From Salinimicrobium marinum (GTDB lineage Bacteria; Bacteroidota; Bacteroidia; Flavobacteriales; Flavobacteriaceae): a stretch of DNA of 64,000 nt. The stretch lies in NCBI RefSeq assembly GCF_014651535.1, contig NZ_BMXB01000007.1, forward strand, positions 62,001 to 126,000, in the 5' to 3' direction. Both the position numbers and the translations under genes were made by a program. The notes beneath the pieces are model-generated. The model had not been told where the DNA came from. It searched no databases and saw only the letters and a list, made by a program, of their open reading frames with translations. The stretch's first letter is position 1. The number at the start of each line of letters is the position of its first letter. Shown in pieces: positions 43,613 through 51,711 of this stretch.

Positions 43613-44293
43613 ATGCTTCAAGATATTCTGGCTGCTATACCTTTAGGCTTTTTTCTTGCATTTTTATTAGGTCCCGTTTTCTTTGTATTACTGGAGACTG
43701 CTGCTATCAAAGGGTTTAGGGCTGCAATTTCATTTGATGCCGGCGTTATTTTTGCCGATATTGTTTTCCTTTTTATTGCCTATTTAAGTACCACCAAACT
43801 GCTTAACAGGATCAAAGATGATCCTGCTTTGTTTGTTTTTGGAGGAGGAATTCTGGTGACTTATGGGATAATTCAGTTTATCCAAACCAAAAAAGTGTTG
43901 CTTCATGAGGAAGTGCCTGAGATCCAGAAACTCAATAAGAGGGATTACCTGGGACTGGCAGCAAAAGGCTTTCTTTTAAACTTTATTAATATTGGAGTTT
44001 TAGGTTTCTGGCTGGGTTTAATCATTGTTTTTGGTCCCAAAATGGAAATGGAAACCGACAGAATTGTTGTTTTCTTTAGTAGTGTTTTGGGAACTTATCT
44101 TGTTTTTGATGTAATTAAGATCTTACTGGCCAAAAAACTAAACCGCAAATTAACCCCAAACCGCATTTTCTACACCAAACGGGCTATTAGTATAGTTCTC
44201 ATTGTTTTTGGGATTGTATTAATAGGGCAGGGATTACTTCCGGAGGAGCTGACGCAGCTTCAAAATCAGATTGATACTATCTCTCCCGAATAA
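43613..44293 (+). CDS. LysE family amino-acid exporter-like protein
   Basis: The 226-residue protein is hydrophobic with about six membrane segments and begins with the LysE landmark AIPLGFFLAFLLGPVFFVLLETA, where the G-P pair and following acidic residue are typical. The family exports basic or other amino acids. The C-terminal tail is polar. The substrate is not deducible. It is the last plus-strand gene before a 472-base region with a minus-strand tRNA. Confidence 0.85.
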   Translation: MLQDILAAIPLGFFLAFLLGPVFFVLLETAAIKGFRAAISFDAGVIFADIVFLFIAYLSTTKLLNRIKDDPALFVFGGGILVTYGIIQFIQTKKVLLHEEVPEIQKLNKRDYLGLAAKGFLLNFINIGVLGFWLGLIIVFGPKMEMETDRIVVFFSSVLGTYLVFDVIKILLAKKLNRKLTPNRIFYTKRAISIVLIVFGIVLIGQGLLPEELTQLQNQIDTISPE

Positions 44294-44565
44294 AAAAAAA
44301 GTTCCTATAAAGCTTTAAAAATAGCTTTTTAGAATAATTTAATTTTTCACTCGTTCCGAAGCTTCGGAATAATGCATGATGTTCTATAGTAAAATGTTCC
44401 GGAAGCTTCTCATGATTTCTCTTTCTCATGCTACCTAGCAGTACCATAAAACAGGGTGGAGGTTCTTTTTTAGAAAAACCTAACATGGGATATCCAGGGC
44501 GAACTGGTGTGGTTCGCTTTTCCAGTTTAAATTTCAAATATCAATTAGCAGATCATGATTTGAAT
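44294..44565. other. Intergenic region with a 16-base perfect palindrome
   Basis: No credible gene is visible between the LysE-type gene and the tRNA-Cys terminator. The palindrome TTCCGAAGCTTCGGAA lies at 44354-44369, and a related TTCCGGAAGCTTC occurs near 44397. An 86-codon minus-strand frame (44277-44537) has no recognisable fold and is probably a chance or decayed reading frame. Confidence 0.5.
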
Positions 44566-44571
44566 AAAAAA

Positions 44572-44593
44572 AAGCCTCCTTTTCAGGAAGCTT
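44572..44593 (-). terminator. Terminator after tRNA-Cys
   Basis: On the minus strand AAGCTTCC pairs with GGAGGCTT (one G-U pair) around the loop TGAAAA and is followed by a run of T residues, eight bases after the tRNA 3' end. Confidence 0.8.
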
Positions 44594-44601
44594 TTTTGTT
44601 G

Positions 44602-44672
44602 AGGCATCGAGCGGATTCGAACCGCTGTACAAGCTTTTGCAGAGCTCTGCCTAGCCACTCGGCCACGATGCC
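44602..44672 (-). tRNA. tRNA-Cys (anticodon GCA)
   Basis: The 71-base sequence folds into a cloverleaf: acceptor GGCATCG/CGATGCC, D-stem GCC/GGC, anticodon stem GAGCT/AGCTT with the loop CTGCAAA (anticodon GCA), T-stem AGCGG/CCGCT with loop TTCGAAT. The discriminator base is T (U73), the identity element for cysteine tRNAs. The CCA end is not encoded, as is common in Bacteroidota. A terminator follows directly. Confidence 0.95.
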
Positions 44673-44765
44673 CTAAATTTGGGAAGGCAAATGTAATAAA
44701 ATTTCTTTAGGAAGACCATATTTTTCAGAAAGCAAAAGGAGAAATTATTTCAACAATTTCGGTTT

Positions 44766-45122
44766 CTATCTGCTTTTACTTCTCCTTACCGTTACCATCT
44801 GCACATTTCCTCCAATTGGTGGATTTATTTTTGAAACATCTACCGTTACTTTCTGTACAATTAATAATTCCTCCATTACCCGATTAATAATACGTTCGGC
44901 TACTGTTTCCAGTAATTTTGAACGAGTAGCCATTTCTTCCTTTACTATTTTGTTTAAATGCACGTAATCTATGGTGTCTTTTAAAGCATCGGTCTTGGCA
45001 GAAAGTGAGAGATCTCCTTTGACTTTTAGATCGACCCGGTAATCACTGCCTATTTTTCCTTCTTCATCCAGGCATCCGTGATATGCAAAAACCTTAATAT
45101 TCTTAATTTTTATTGAACCCAC
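44766..45122 (-). CDS. folB: Dihydroneopterin aldolase
   Basis: This folate-pathway enzyme converts dihydroneopterin to 6-hydroxymethyl-dihydropterin and glycolaldehyde. The 118-residue product has the family features VFAYHGCLDEEGKIG, DTIDYVHLNKIV, KLLETVAERI and KINPPIGGNV. The start codon is GTG (45120-45122); no in-frame ATG precedes the conserved first strand, so GTG is the best choice. It is monocistronic and divergent from glnS across 137 bases. Confidence 0.95.
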   Translation of the reverse strand: MGSIKIKNIKVFAYHGCLDEEGKIGSDYRVDLKVKGDLSLSAKTDALKDTIDYVHLNKIVKEEMATRSKLLETVAERIINRVMEELLIVQKVTVDVSKINPPIGGNVQMVTVRRSKSR

Positions 45123-45226
45123 TGTTTTTTTTGCGAAGATAAAAACAATTGAGAAGACAATAATCTTATAATGATTTTTATCTGGCCAAATTCCCTTGTT
45201 ATAATAGTTTTGACGTTTATTTTAAT

Positions 45227-45234
45227 TAATTTTG
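45227..45234 (+). promoter_or_regulatory. Candidate -7 element for glnS
   Basis: TAATTTTG matches TAnnTTTG, 25 bases upstream of the glnS ATG. Confidence 0.5.
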
Positions 45235-45259
45235 ATCTCGTAAAGAAGAACGAAAAATT

Positions 45260-46936
45260 ATGTCTGAAGAAAAGAAATCTCTCAATTTTATTGAGCAAAT
45301 TATAGAAGAAGATCTTAAATTGAACTATAAAAAAGAAGATTTAAAATTCCGTTTTCCACCCGAACCTAATGGATATTTACATATTGGTCATGCTTCCTCC
45401 ATTTGCCTCAATTTTGGCCTTGGAGAAAAGTATAATGCTCCTGTAAATCTTAGGTTTGATGATACAAATCCTATTAAAGAAGAGCAGGAATATGTGGATG
45501 CGATCAAGAGAGATGTGGAATGGCTTGGCTTTAAATGGGCCAAGGAATGCTATGCATCAGATTATTTTCAGCAATTATATGACTGGGCAGTGGAGCTAAT
45601 CAAAAATGGATATGCTTATGTTGACAGTCAGCCTTCAGCAGTTATTGCTGAACAAAAAGGTACTCCTACAGAACCCGGAAAGAACAGTCCGTACAGAGAT
45701 CGATCGGTAGAAGAGAACCTGGAGCTTTTTGAAAAAATGAAAAACGGGGAAACCACCGAAGGTCAGCATGTACTTAGAGCCAGGATAGACATGGCTGCTA
45801 AGAATATGCTTATGAGAGATCCCGTCATGTACAGGAGTCTGCACAAAAAACACCACCGTACAGGGAATGATTGGATGATCTATCCGCTGTATGACTGGGC
45901 ACATGGAGAGAGTGATTTTATTGAGAGCATATCCCATTCATTTTGTACGCTTGAGTTTCTTCCACATCGGGAACTATACAACTGGTTCCTTGAAAAAGTA
46001 AGTTCACCCGATGATTTTAAACCAAAACAAAGGGAATTTGCCCGTCGTAATTTGAGTCATACCATCGTAAGTAAAAGAAAATTGCTTCAATTGGTAGAGA
46101 AAGGCATTGTTTCTTCCTGGGATGATCCAAGAATGCCGACCATATCTGGGCTTCGAAGAAGAGGTTATACTCCTGCTTCGATCAAGAAATTTGCTGAAAC
46201 CATTGGAATTGCAAAGCGGGAAAATGTCATTGATGTTTCATTGCTGGAATTTTGTATTCGTGAAGATCTCAATAAAACGGCACCAAGAGTTATGGCGGTT
46301 ATGGATCCGGTAAAACTTGTAATCACCAATTATCCTGAAGGGGAAGAGGAGTGGCTTACTGCCGAAAATAATCCTGAAGATGAATTGGCAGGATCGAGAG
46401 AAGTACCGTTTTCAAAAGAGCTTTACATTGAGAAAGAAGATTTTAAAGAAGAAGCAAACCGAAAGTTTTTCAGATTAACTCTTGGAAAAGAAGTAAGGCT
46501 GAAAAATGCTTACATCATAAAAGGAGAGAAAGTAATCAAAGATGCCAACGGGGAAATAGCAGAAATACACTGTACCTATGATCCCAAAAGCCGAAGTGGA
46601 AGCGGAACTGAAGAATCTATGCGTAAAGTGAAAGGTACTTTACATTGGGTTTCTGCAAAGCATGCCATTGAAGCTGAGGTAAGGCTTTACGACCGCCTGT
46701 TTACAGTCGAATCTCCAGATGCAGATAAAGAGAAGGATTATCTTGAGTATATCAATCCTGAGTCGCTTAAAACGATCACAGCCTATCTTGAACCTGGTTT
46801 GAAAGATTCACAGCCTTATGAACAATTCCAGTTCCAAAGGATTGGTTATTTCAATGTAGACAAAGAAAGTTCTTCAGATAATCTAATTTTCAACAGAACC
46901 GTCACCTTGCGTGATTCCTGGGCTAACAAAGATTAA
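45260..46936 (+). CDS. glnS: Glutamine--tRNA ligase
   Basis: Class I aminoacyl-tRNA synthetase that charges tRNA-Gln directly. The 558-residue product has PEPNGYLHIGH (HIGH at 41-44), the class I KMSKS counterpart IVSKRK at about 268-273, and the anticodon-binding beta-barrel C-terminal region (from about residue 340; VMDPVKLVITNYPE). A GlnRS means that a Gln-tRNA amidotransferase path is not needed for glutamine. Length matches bacterial GlnRS (about 555). It is monocistronic. Confidence 0.97.
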   Translation: MSEEKKSLNFIEQIIEEDLKLNYKKEDLKFRFPPEPNGYLHIGHASSICLNFGLGEKYNAPVNLRFDDTNPIKEEQEYVDAIKRDVEWLGFKWAKECYASDYFQQLYDWAVELIKNGYAYVDSQPSAVIAEQKGTPTEPGKNSPYRDRSVEENLELFEKMKNGETTEGQHVLRARIDMAAKNMLMRDPVMYRSLHKKHHRTGNDWMIYPLYDWAHGESDFIESISHSFCTLEFLPHRELYNWFLEKVSSPDDFKPKQREFARRNLSHTIVSKRKLLQLVEKGIVSSWDDPRMPTISGLRRRGYTPASIKKFAETIGIAKRENVIDVSLLEFCIREDLNKTAPRVMAVMDPVKLVITNYPEGEEEWLTAENNPEDELAGSREVPFSKELYIEKEDFKEEANRKFFRLTLGKEVRLKNAYIIKGEKVIKDANGEIAEIHCTYDPKSRSGSGTEESMRKVKGTLHWVSAKHAIEAEVRLYDRLFTVESPDADKEKDYLEYINPESLKTITAYLEPGLKDSQPYEQFQFQRIGYFNVDKESSSDNLIFNRTVTLRDSWANKD

Positions 46937-47025
46937 AACTTTTATTGTTCAGGTAATTAAGAATAAATTAGCAATCCAAAAATGATATTAACCGGTTATT
47001 AACAGTGGTGCTCGGTTCAAAATGT

Positions 47026-47033
47026 TAAATTTG
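47026..47033 (+). promoter_or_regulatory. Candidate -7 element for the YtxH-holin-DUF6327 cassette
   Basis: TAAATTTG matches TAnnTTTG, 36 bases upstream of the first start codon of the three-gene cassette. Confidence 0.5.
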
Positions 47034-47068
47034 GAATTAATACTAATTTTAAAAAGAACCAGAACATC

Positions 47069-47497
47069 ATGGCAAATACAGGAACTACATTTTTAGCATT
47101 GTTAACAGGAGCTGCCATCGGAGCAGGATTAGGAATGCTTTATGCACCTGAAAGTGGTGAAGATACCCGGAGAAAACTAAGTGAAAACGCACGTAGAACT
47201 CAGGACAATCTTAATAAGCAATATAGAGAAACCTCTTCAAATTTATCACAGAAGGCAAAAAAGGCCAAAATGGATTTTGAAACCAGGTTGGAAGATACGC
47301 TTGCATCTGCCAGTTTTAAAGCAGATGAAATAATTGATGGATTGGAAAGCAAATTAGAAGAGTTGAGACGCCAGAATGCAAGATTTCAGAAATCCGGAGA
47401 AAAATCAGGTGGTGATTCATCATCAGATAAAAAGGAGAAAGTAACAACCCCGTCCAATCAGGCAATTAATCCATCTACAGATAACTCAATAGCCTAA
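47069..47497 (+). CDS. YtxH domain envelope-stress protein
   Basis: The 142-residue protein has the YtxH opening: a short membrane segment FLALLTGAAIGAGLGMLYAPESG (about 9-31), followed by EDTRRKL and a long charged helix with likely coiled coil (about 35-115), ending in a Ser/Lys-rich tail. Family members are stress-induced inner-membrane-associated proteins of unknown activity. It is first in a cassette with a holin-like protein and a DUF6327 protein, with 5-base spacing to the next gene. Confidence 0.85.
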   Translation: MANTGTTFLALLTGAAIGAGLGMLYAPESGEDTRRKLSENARRTQDNLNKQYRETSSNLSQKAKKAKMDFETRLEDTLASASFKADEIIDGLESKLEELRRQNARFQKSGEKSGGDSSSDKKEKVTTPSNQAINPSTDNSIA

Positions 47498-47502
47498 TAA
47501 GA

Positions 47503-47892
47503 ATGGCATTTGAAAGAATATCAGCAAATTTAGAAAGGTTAAATCAGAACATTAAGGCCTTCAGCAAGAGTAGTGCGGAGTACTACAAGCTGGACCTGTT
47601 TGAAAAAGTAATGAAGGGAGCCACATCACTGGCAAGAATACTGGTGATTGGCTTTCTTGCTTTATTTTTTCTTCTATTTCTATCTCTTGCCGCTTCTGTA
47701 TGGATAAGTGATGCAATAGGCAATGCAAGCAGTGGATTCTTTATTGTGGCAGGATTTTATTTGTTATTGATACTTTTCATGAAATTCTTCGGAAGTTCTA
47801 TGATAGAAGAAACAATGCTGATCAAGGTTTCAAGAAAATTCTTTAACAGCGGAGGTTCAGATAAAGGAAGTAATGAAGACAAACGTGATTGA
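47503..47892 (+). CDS. Phage_holin_3_6 family (Actinobacterial holin-like) membrane protein
   Basis: The 129-residue protein has an amphipathic N-terminus (about 1-45) followed by two close hydrophobic segments (LVIGFLALFFLLFLSLAASVWI and FFIVAGFYLLLILFMKFFG). This is the layout of the DUF1469/holin superfamily III proteins that accompany YtxH proteins in Bacteroidota. Despite the name there is no prophage here. The TGA stop overlaps the next ATG by one base (TGATG). Confidence 0.82.
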   Translation: MAFERISANLERLNQNIKAFSKSSAEYYKLDLFEKVMKGATSLARILVIGFLALFFLLFLSLAASVWISDAIGNASSGFFIVAGFYLLLILFMKFFGSSMIEETMLIKVSRKFFNSGGSDKGSNEDKRD

Positions 47893-48122
47893 TGAGGCAG
47901 TATAAAAACTTTAATGAAATTGAAAGGGACAAGAGACTTCTCAAACTCCAGATGGAAATTGATAAGGAGAAAATGATCCTGAGCTATAACTATACCAAGG
48001 AAAGTCTGGCACCTGTAAACCTCATCAAGAACATGGCAGGAACTGTGTTTAAATCTGCTGTTATTCTAAAGGGTGCAAACAAAGTTCTAGGAATGATAGG
48101 AGGGAAGAAAGACGAAAAATAG
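47892..48122 (+). CDS. DUF6327-like small protein
   Basis: The 76-residue protein is mostly charged helix (NEIERDKRLLKLQMEIDKEK) with a short apolar segment (FKSAVILKGANKVLGMIGG). I chose the ATG at 47892, which overlaps the preceding stop as TGATG; a TTG one codon upstream is also in frame. Similar small proteins end YtxH/holin cassettes in Flavobacteriia; no activity is known. A terminator follows at 48176. Confidence 0.75.
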   Translation: MRQYKNFNEIERDKRLLKLQMEIDKEKMILSYNYTKESLAPVNLIKNMAGTVFKSAVILKGANKVLGMIGGKKDEK

Positions 48123-48175
48123 GTATAAATGCCGTTTTTTTAAGTATTAAACATTTCCGTTTAATGGTAAAAATA

Positions 48176-48207
48176 AAAGGGTTGGACATAGATGAGTCCA
48201 ACCCTTT
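48176..48207. terminator. Bidirectional terminator
   Basis: AAAGGGTTGGAC and GTCCAACCCTTT form a 12-base-pair stem around loop ATAGATGA with T tracts on the plus strand; it separates the convergent DUF6327 and SPFH genes. Confidence 0.9.
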
Positions 48208-48226
48208 TTTCATTGTTATTTTTTCG

Positions 48227-49216
48227 TTATTCCAGTTCTGTACCCGGATTTTTATTCCGGGTTTTGTTATCCTTTTCTTTCTTTCTTTTGCTCTCTCTTA
48301 AGGCATTTTCCTTTTTCATTGCTTCCCCAATTTGGTTTGAAGCTGTAAAAGAAGCGATCATATTGTTCAGCATATCACTCCCGGTCTGGGGTGAATTTGG
48401 AAGCAAAATAAGATTACTTTGCGTCTCTTCACCTAGTGATTGTAAAGTATCGTAGTGTTGGGTTACCACTATTAATGCAGAAGCTTCCTGGGAATTAATC
48501 CCTACATTGTTAAGCACATCCACACTCTCTTCAAGTCCGCGTGCTATTTCCCGGCGTTGATCTGCAATACCCTGTCCCTGTAGCCTCTTACTTTCGGCTT
48601 CAGCACGGGCCTTAGCTACAATTTTAATCCTTTCTGCTTCCGCTTCGTACTCTGCGGCTACCTTTTCCCTTTCAGAAGCGTTTATACGGTTCATAGCAGC
48701 TTTAACCTGCACATCGGGGTCTATGTCTGTCACCAGCGTTTTAATGATGTCATAGCCGTAATCCTGCATAGCTTCATTCAATTCCCTTTCCACAGCGATT
48801 GCTATGTCATCTTTACGCTCAAAAACATCATCCAGTTTCATTTTTGGTACTTCTGCACGTACCACATCAAAAACATAAGAAGTAATCTGGTCGTGTGAAT
48901 TTTCCAGCTTGTAAAAAGCATCATAGGTGTTATTGCTCATAACACGAAATTGTACCGATATTTTTAACTTTACAAAAACATCATCTTTTGTCTTGGTTTC
49001 CACCAGTACATCCAGCTGTTGAACTTTTAGGTTAATACGTCCCGCGATTTTGTCAATGATGGGAACTTTAAAATGAAGTCCGCTGTTGCTGGTCCTTTGA
49101 AATTTTCCGAAACGCTCCACAATTGCTGCAGTCTGCTGTTTGACAGTAAAAATTCCTGAAAATAGGATCATAAGTCCAAAAAAGATAATGATCACAGTGA
49201 GAATGGTAGATATCAT
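48227..49216 (-). CDS. SPFH domain (band 7 / stomatin-like) membrane protein
   Basis: The 329-residue protein has one N-terminal membrane segment (about 1-25), an SPFH domain (about 27-190; KQQTAAIVERFGKFQR, GLHFKVPIID) and a coiled coil rich in Ala/Glu (INASEREKVAAEYEAEAERI) before a charged tail. It resembles QmcA/stomatin group proteins, which form large membrane rings and scaffold proteases or microdomains. No NfeD partner gene is adjacent. It is monocistronic and divergent from a beta-barrel gene. Confidence 0.9.
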   Translation of the reverse strand: MISTILTVIIIFFGLMILFSGIFTVKQQTAAIVERFGKFQRTSNSGLHFKVPIIDKIAGRINLKVQQLDVLVETKTKDDVFVKLKISVQFRVMSNNTYDAFYKLENSHDQITSYVFDVVRAEVPKMKLDDVFERKDDIAIAVERELNEAMQDYGYDIIKTLVTDIDPDVQVKAAMNRINASEREKVAAEYEAEAERIKIVAKARAEAESKRLQGQGIADQRREIARGLEESVDVLNNVGINSQEASALIVVTQHYDTLQSLGEETQSNLILLPNSPQTGSDMLNNMIASFTASNQIGEAMKKENALRESKRKKEKDNKTRNKNPGTELE

Positions 49217-49293
49217 TTAGTTCTGTTTAAGAGTTTGCCTGTCAAGGTAAAAAATAAAACCTTTATATTTATCGCAAAAAGAAAATAGTTAAT

Positions 49294-49968
49294 ATGGAAA
49301 AGAGGTACATTATACTGATGTTTTTGATGTTATATTCATTTTTATCACATTCTCAAAGAAGATGGGAAGGGGAATATAACAGATTGGGATTACAGGCCGG
49401 TGTGAACCATTTTAATATTCATACAGGAAATTTTGATGTTGAACCCGGCACTAGCTGGACAGCCGGTTTTACTGGCAGAGCATCTTATTACGATGATTTC
49501 CAGTTTATTTACGGGCTAAACTTTTTTGATCTGAATGCAAAAATAAGGGGGAGACAAAAGCAGGAAGACCTGGAGGCCAATGAGGATGTAAAATTTAATA
49601 TGATAGGCGTTCAGGCGAGTTTCCTTGGAAGTTATAAGATCATTGGAAATTATTTAAGTATTGAAGCAGGACCTGTCGTCCAGGTGAATGGAAAATTTGA
49701 ACCAAGGCAGGATCGCGAATTATTTTACCTGGAAGAATATGATATTCAGGCTTCAGATATTGAAAAGGTTTCTACCGTTAATTTTAATGTGGCTGCAGGG
49801 ATTTCCGGGGGATTTGAAAACGTCAAATTCTTTGCACAATATCAATACGGGGTGAATAACTTCTTTGGCGGATTAAGCGGGGAAAACCTCGAGGAAATAG
49901 ATCCCCGTGCTACAGACATCAGCGGGAGCATGACATTAATCACCGGCGGAATAATGGTGTTTCTGTAG
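49294..49968 (+). CDS. Outer-membrane beta-barrel (porin/PorT-like) protein
   Basis: The 224-residue product has a signal peptide (ILMFLMLYSFLSHSQ, cleavage near residue 20) and then alternating amphipathic strands with Tyr/Phe girdles (GLQAGVNHFNIHTGNF, FDLNAKIRGR), typical of the outer-membrane beta-barrel protein family of Bacteroidota, with about 8 strands expected. No specific function is suggested. It sits between the SPFH gene and gltX; a terminator follows at 49994. Confidence 0.78.
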   Translation: MEKRYIILMFLMLYSFLSHSQRRWEGEYNRLGLQAGVNHFNIHTGNFDVEPGTSWTAGFTGRASYYDDFQFIYGLNFFDLNAKIRGRQKQEDLEANEDVKFNMIGVQASFLGSYKIIGNYLSIEAGPVVQVNGKFEPRQDRELFYLEEYDIQASDIEKVSTVNFNVAAGISGGFENVKFFAQYQYGVNNFFGGLSGENLEEIDPRATDISGSMTLITGGIMVFL

Positions 49969-49993
49969 AGATCAAAGAGTTTTCCTATAAAAC

Positions 49994-50030
49994 AAAACCC
50001 CACTTTACAAAAAACGTAGTGTGGGGTTTT
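49994..50030. terminator. Bidirectional terminator before gltX
   Basis: AAAACCCCAC and GTGGGGTTTT form a 10-base-pair stem with a partly paired 17-base loop, bordered by A and T tracts; it lies between convergent genes ending at 49968 and 50048. Confidence 0.85.
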
Positions 50031-50047
50031 TATGCTAAAAAAAATTA

Positions 50048-51571
50048 TTATAATTCTCTCACAGCTCTTTCTATACGTGAAACAGTTTGTTTTTTTCCTA
50101 TAGCCGAGGCTATTTCAAAAACATCGGGACCTTGCATAGCCCCAACGAGGCTTAACCTGAAAGGTTGCATTATTTTCCCAAAACCTATTTCTTTTTCCGT
50201 GATCCAGGCTTTGATATTTTCCTGTAGAGTAGAGGTACTGAAATCCTCTATTTTTTCTAGTTCTGCTATAAGTTGCTTCATAAGGTCGGCTGTATCTTCT
50301 TTCCAGGCCTTTTTAGCTGCTTTTTCGTCGTATTTTTCAGGTGCGACAAAGAAGTAGAAGCCGAGATCCCAAAAATCTCTTACAAAGCTCGCACGTTCTT
50401 TTAGAAGCGATACTACCTTGACAAGATATTCTTGTGTGAAATCAAGATTTTTCTCCGCTAAAAGCACTTTTAACTGCTTCGCTAAAACTTCATCTTTTGC
50501 TTCCTGAAGATAGTGGTGCTGGAACCATTTTGTTTTTTCAGGATCAAACTTAGAGCCTCCTTTCGACACATGTTCAAGGCTAAAGGCCTGTATTAACTCC
50601 TTCAGCGAATAGATTTCTTTTTCACTTCCGCCTCCTTCATTCCATCCTAAGAAAGCCAGCATGTTTATTACAGCTTCGGGAAAATATCCTTCTTCCCTGT
50701 AACCTGATGAAATCTCTCCCGAATTTGGATCTTTCCATTCCAGAGGGAACACCGGGAATCCAAGTTTATCGCCATCTCGTTTACTTAGTTTTCCTTTTCC
50801 CTGTGGTTTAAGAATAAGCGGTAAATGTGCAAATTTTGGAGCTTGCCAGTCAAAAGCACGATATAAAAGTTCATGAAGTGCCAGGGAAGGAAGCCATTCT
50901 TCACCGCGAATTACGTGGGTAATTTCCATTAAATGATCATCTACTATATTGGCGAGATGATAGGTGGGCATCCCGTCACTTTTGAAAAGTACTTTATCAT
51001 CAAGAACCTTGGTTTCGATTTGCATCTCACCGCGAATCTCATCATTTAACTCTAAAGTTTCAGCTTCCGGGATTTTAAACCTGATCACATAAGGCACTCC
51101 AGCTTCCAGTTTTTTATTCACTTCTTCTGAAGAAAGTGCCAGGGAGTTATCCAGCTTAAGCCGGTTATGCCAGTTATAGATAAACGTTTTTCCCTTTTCC
51201 TCATGGTCTTTTCTGTGGGCGTCAAGAGCTTCAGAAGTATCAAATGCGTAATATGCATTTCCGGAAGCTATAAGTTTTTCGGCATATTCCCGGTACAAAT
51301 GTTTCCGTTCACTCTGGCGGTAAGGTCCAATGTCACCTTCTTTTCCCGGTCCTTCATCATATAGAATGTTGCACCAGTTTAGAGCTTCTACTAAATAATC
51401 TTCGGCACCTTCAACATAACGGGATTGATCTGTATCTTCTATTCTTAGAATAAAATCACCGCCGTTTTTTTTAGCAAATAAATAGTTGAAAAGAGCTGTT
51501 CTTACTCCTCCTATGTGTAAGGGCCCTGTAGGACTTGGTGCGAATCGCACCCTGACTTTTTCTGTGGACAT
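50048..51571 (-). CDS. gltX: Glutamate--tRNA ligase
   Basis: Class I synthetase that charges tRNA-Glu. The 507-residue product begins with RFAPSPTGPLHIGGVRTA (HIGG at 19-22) and has the KMSKS equivalent KLSKRDGDK at about residue 259; the C-terminal anticodon-binding helical domain completes it. Both gltX and glnS are present, so each amino acid has its own synthetase. A -7 element lies 17 bases upstream. It is monocistronic and divergent from the DUF4175 gene. Confidence 0.97.
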   Translation of the reverse strand: MSTEKVRVRFAPSPTGPLHIGGVRTALFNYLFAKKNGGDFILRIEDTDQSRYVEGAEDYLVEALNWCNILYDEGPGKEGDIGPYRQSERKHLYREYAEKLIASGNAYYAFDTSEALDAHRKDHEEKGKTFIYNWHNRLKLDNSLALSSEEVNKKLEAGVPYVIRFKIPEAETLELNDEIRGEMQIETKVLDDKVLFKSDGMPTYHLANIVDDHLMEITHVIRGEEWLPSLALHELLYRAFDWQAPKFAHLPLILKPQGKGKLSKRDGDKLGFPVFPLEWKDPNSGEISSGYREEGYFPEAVINMLAFLGWNEGGGSEKEIYSLKELIQAFSLEHVSKGGSKFDPEKTKWFQHHYLQEAKDEVLAKQLKVLLAEKNLDFTQEYLVKVVSLLKERASFVRDFWDLGFYFFVAPEKYDEKAAKKAWKEDTADLMKQLIAELEKIEDFSTSTLQENIKAWITEKEIGFGKIMQPFRLSLVGAMQGPDVFEIASAIGKKQTVSRIERAVREL

Positions 51572-51587
51572 AAACCTTGTTTTACTG

Positions 51588-51595
51588 CAAAGATA
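51588..51595 (-). promoter_or_regulatory. Candidate -7 element for gltX
   Basis: The minus strand reads TATCTTTG (TAnnTTTG), 16 bases upstream of the gltX ATG. Confidence 0.6.
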
Positions 51596-51711
51596 GAGGT
51601 TTCTTTAGGTTTAAGAAATCGCTGTTAGTGGAAGGATTTTCCAAAAATGCAATTCTTTTACAATTTTAATTTTATGTTGTAGTTTTAAAGATGCGGAAAA
51701 GGGGAGGTAGT

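Noticed and set aside
44277-44537. 86-codon minus-strand frame before tRNA-Cys, considered as a GIY-YIG nuclease remnant
   Set aside because: No GIY or YIG motif and no conserved residues can be seen; it overlaps the exporter stop.
47503-47892. Prophage suggested by a holin-family name
   Set aside because: No capsid, tail, integrase or lysis genes are nearby; this holin-like family is a normal chromosomal partner of YtxH proteins.
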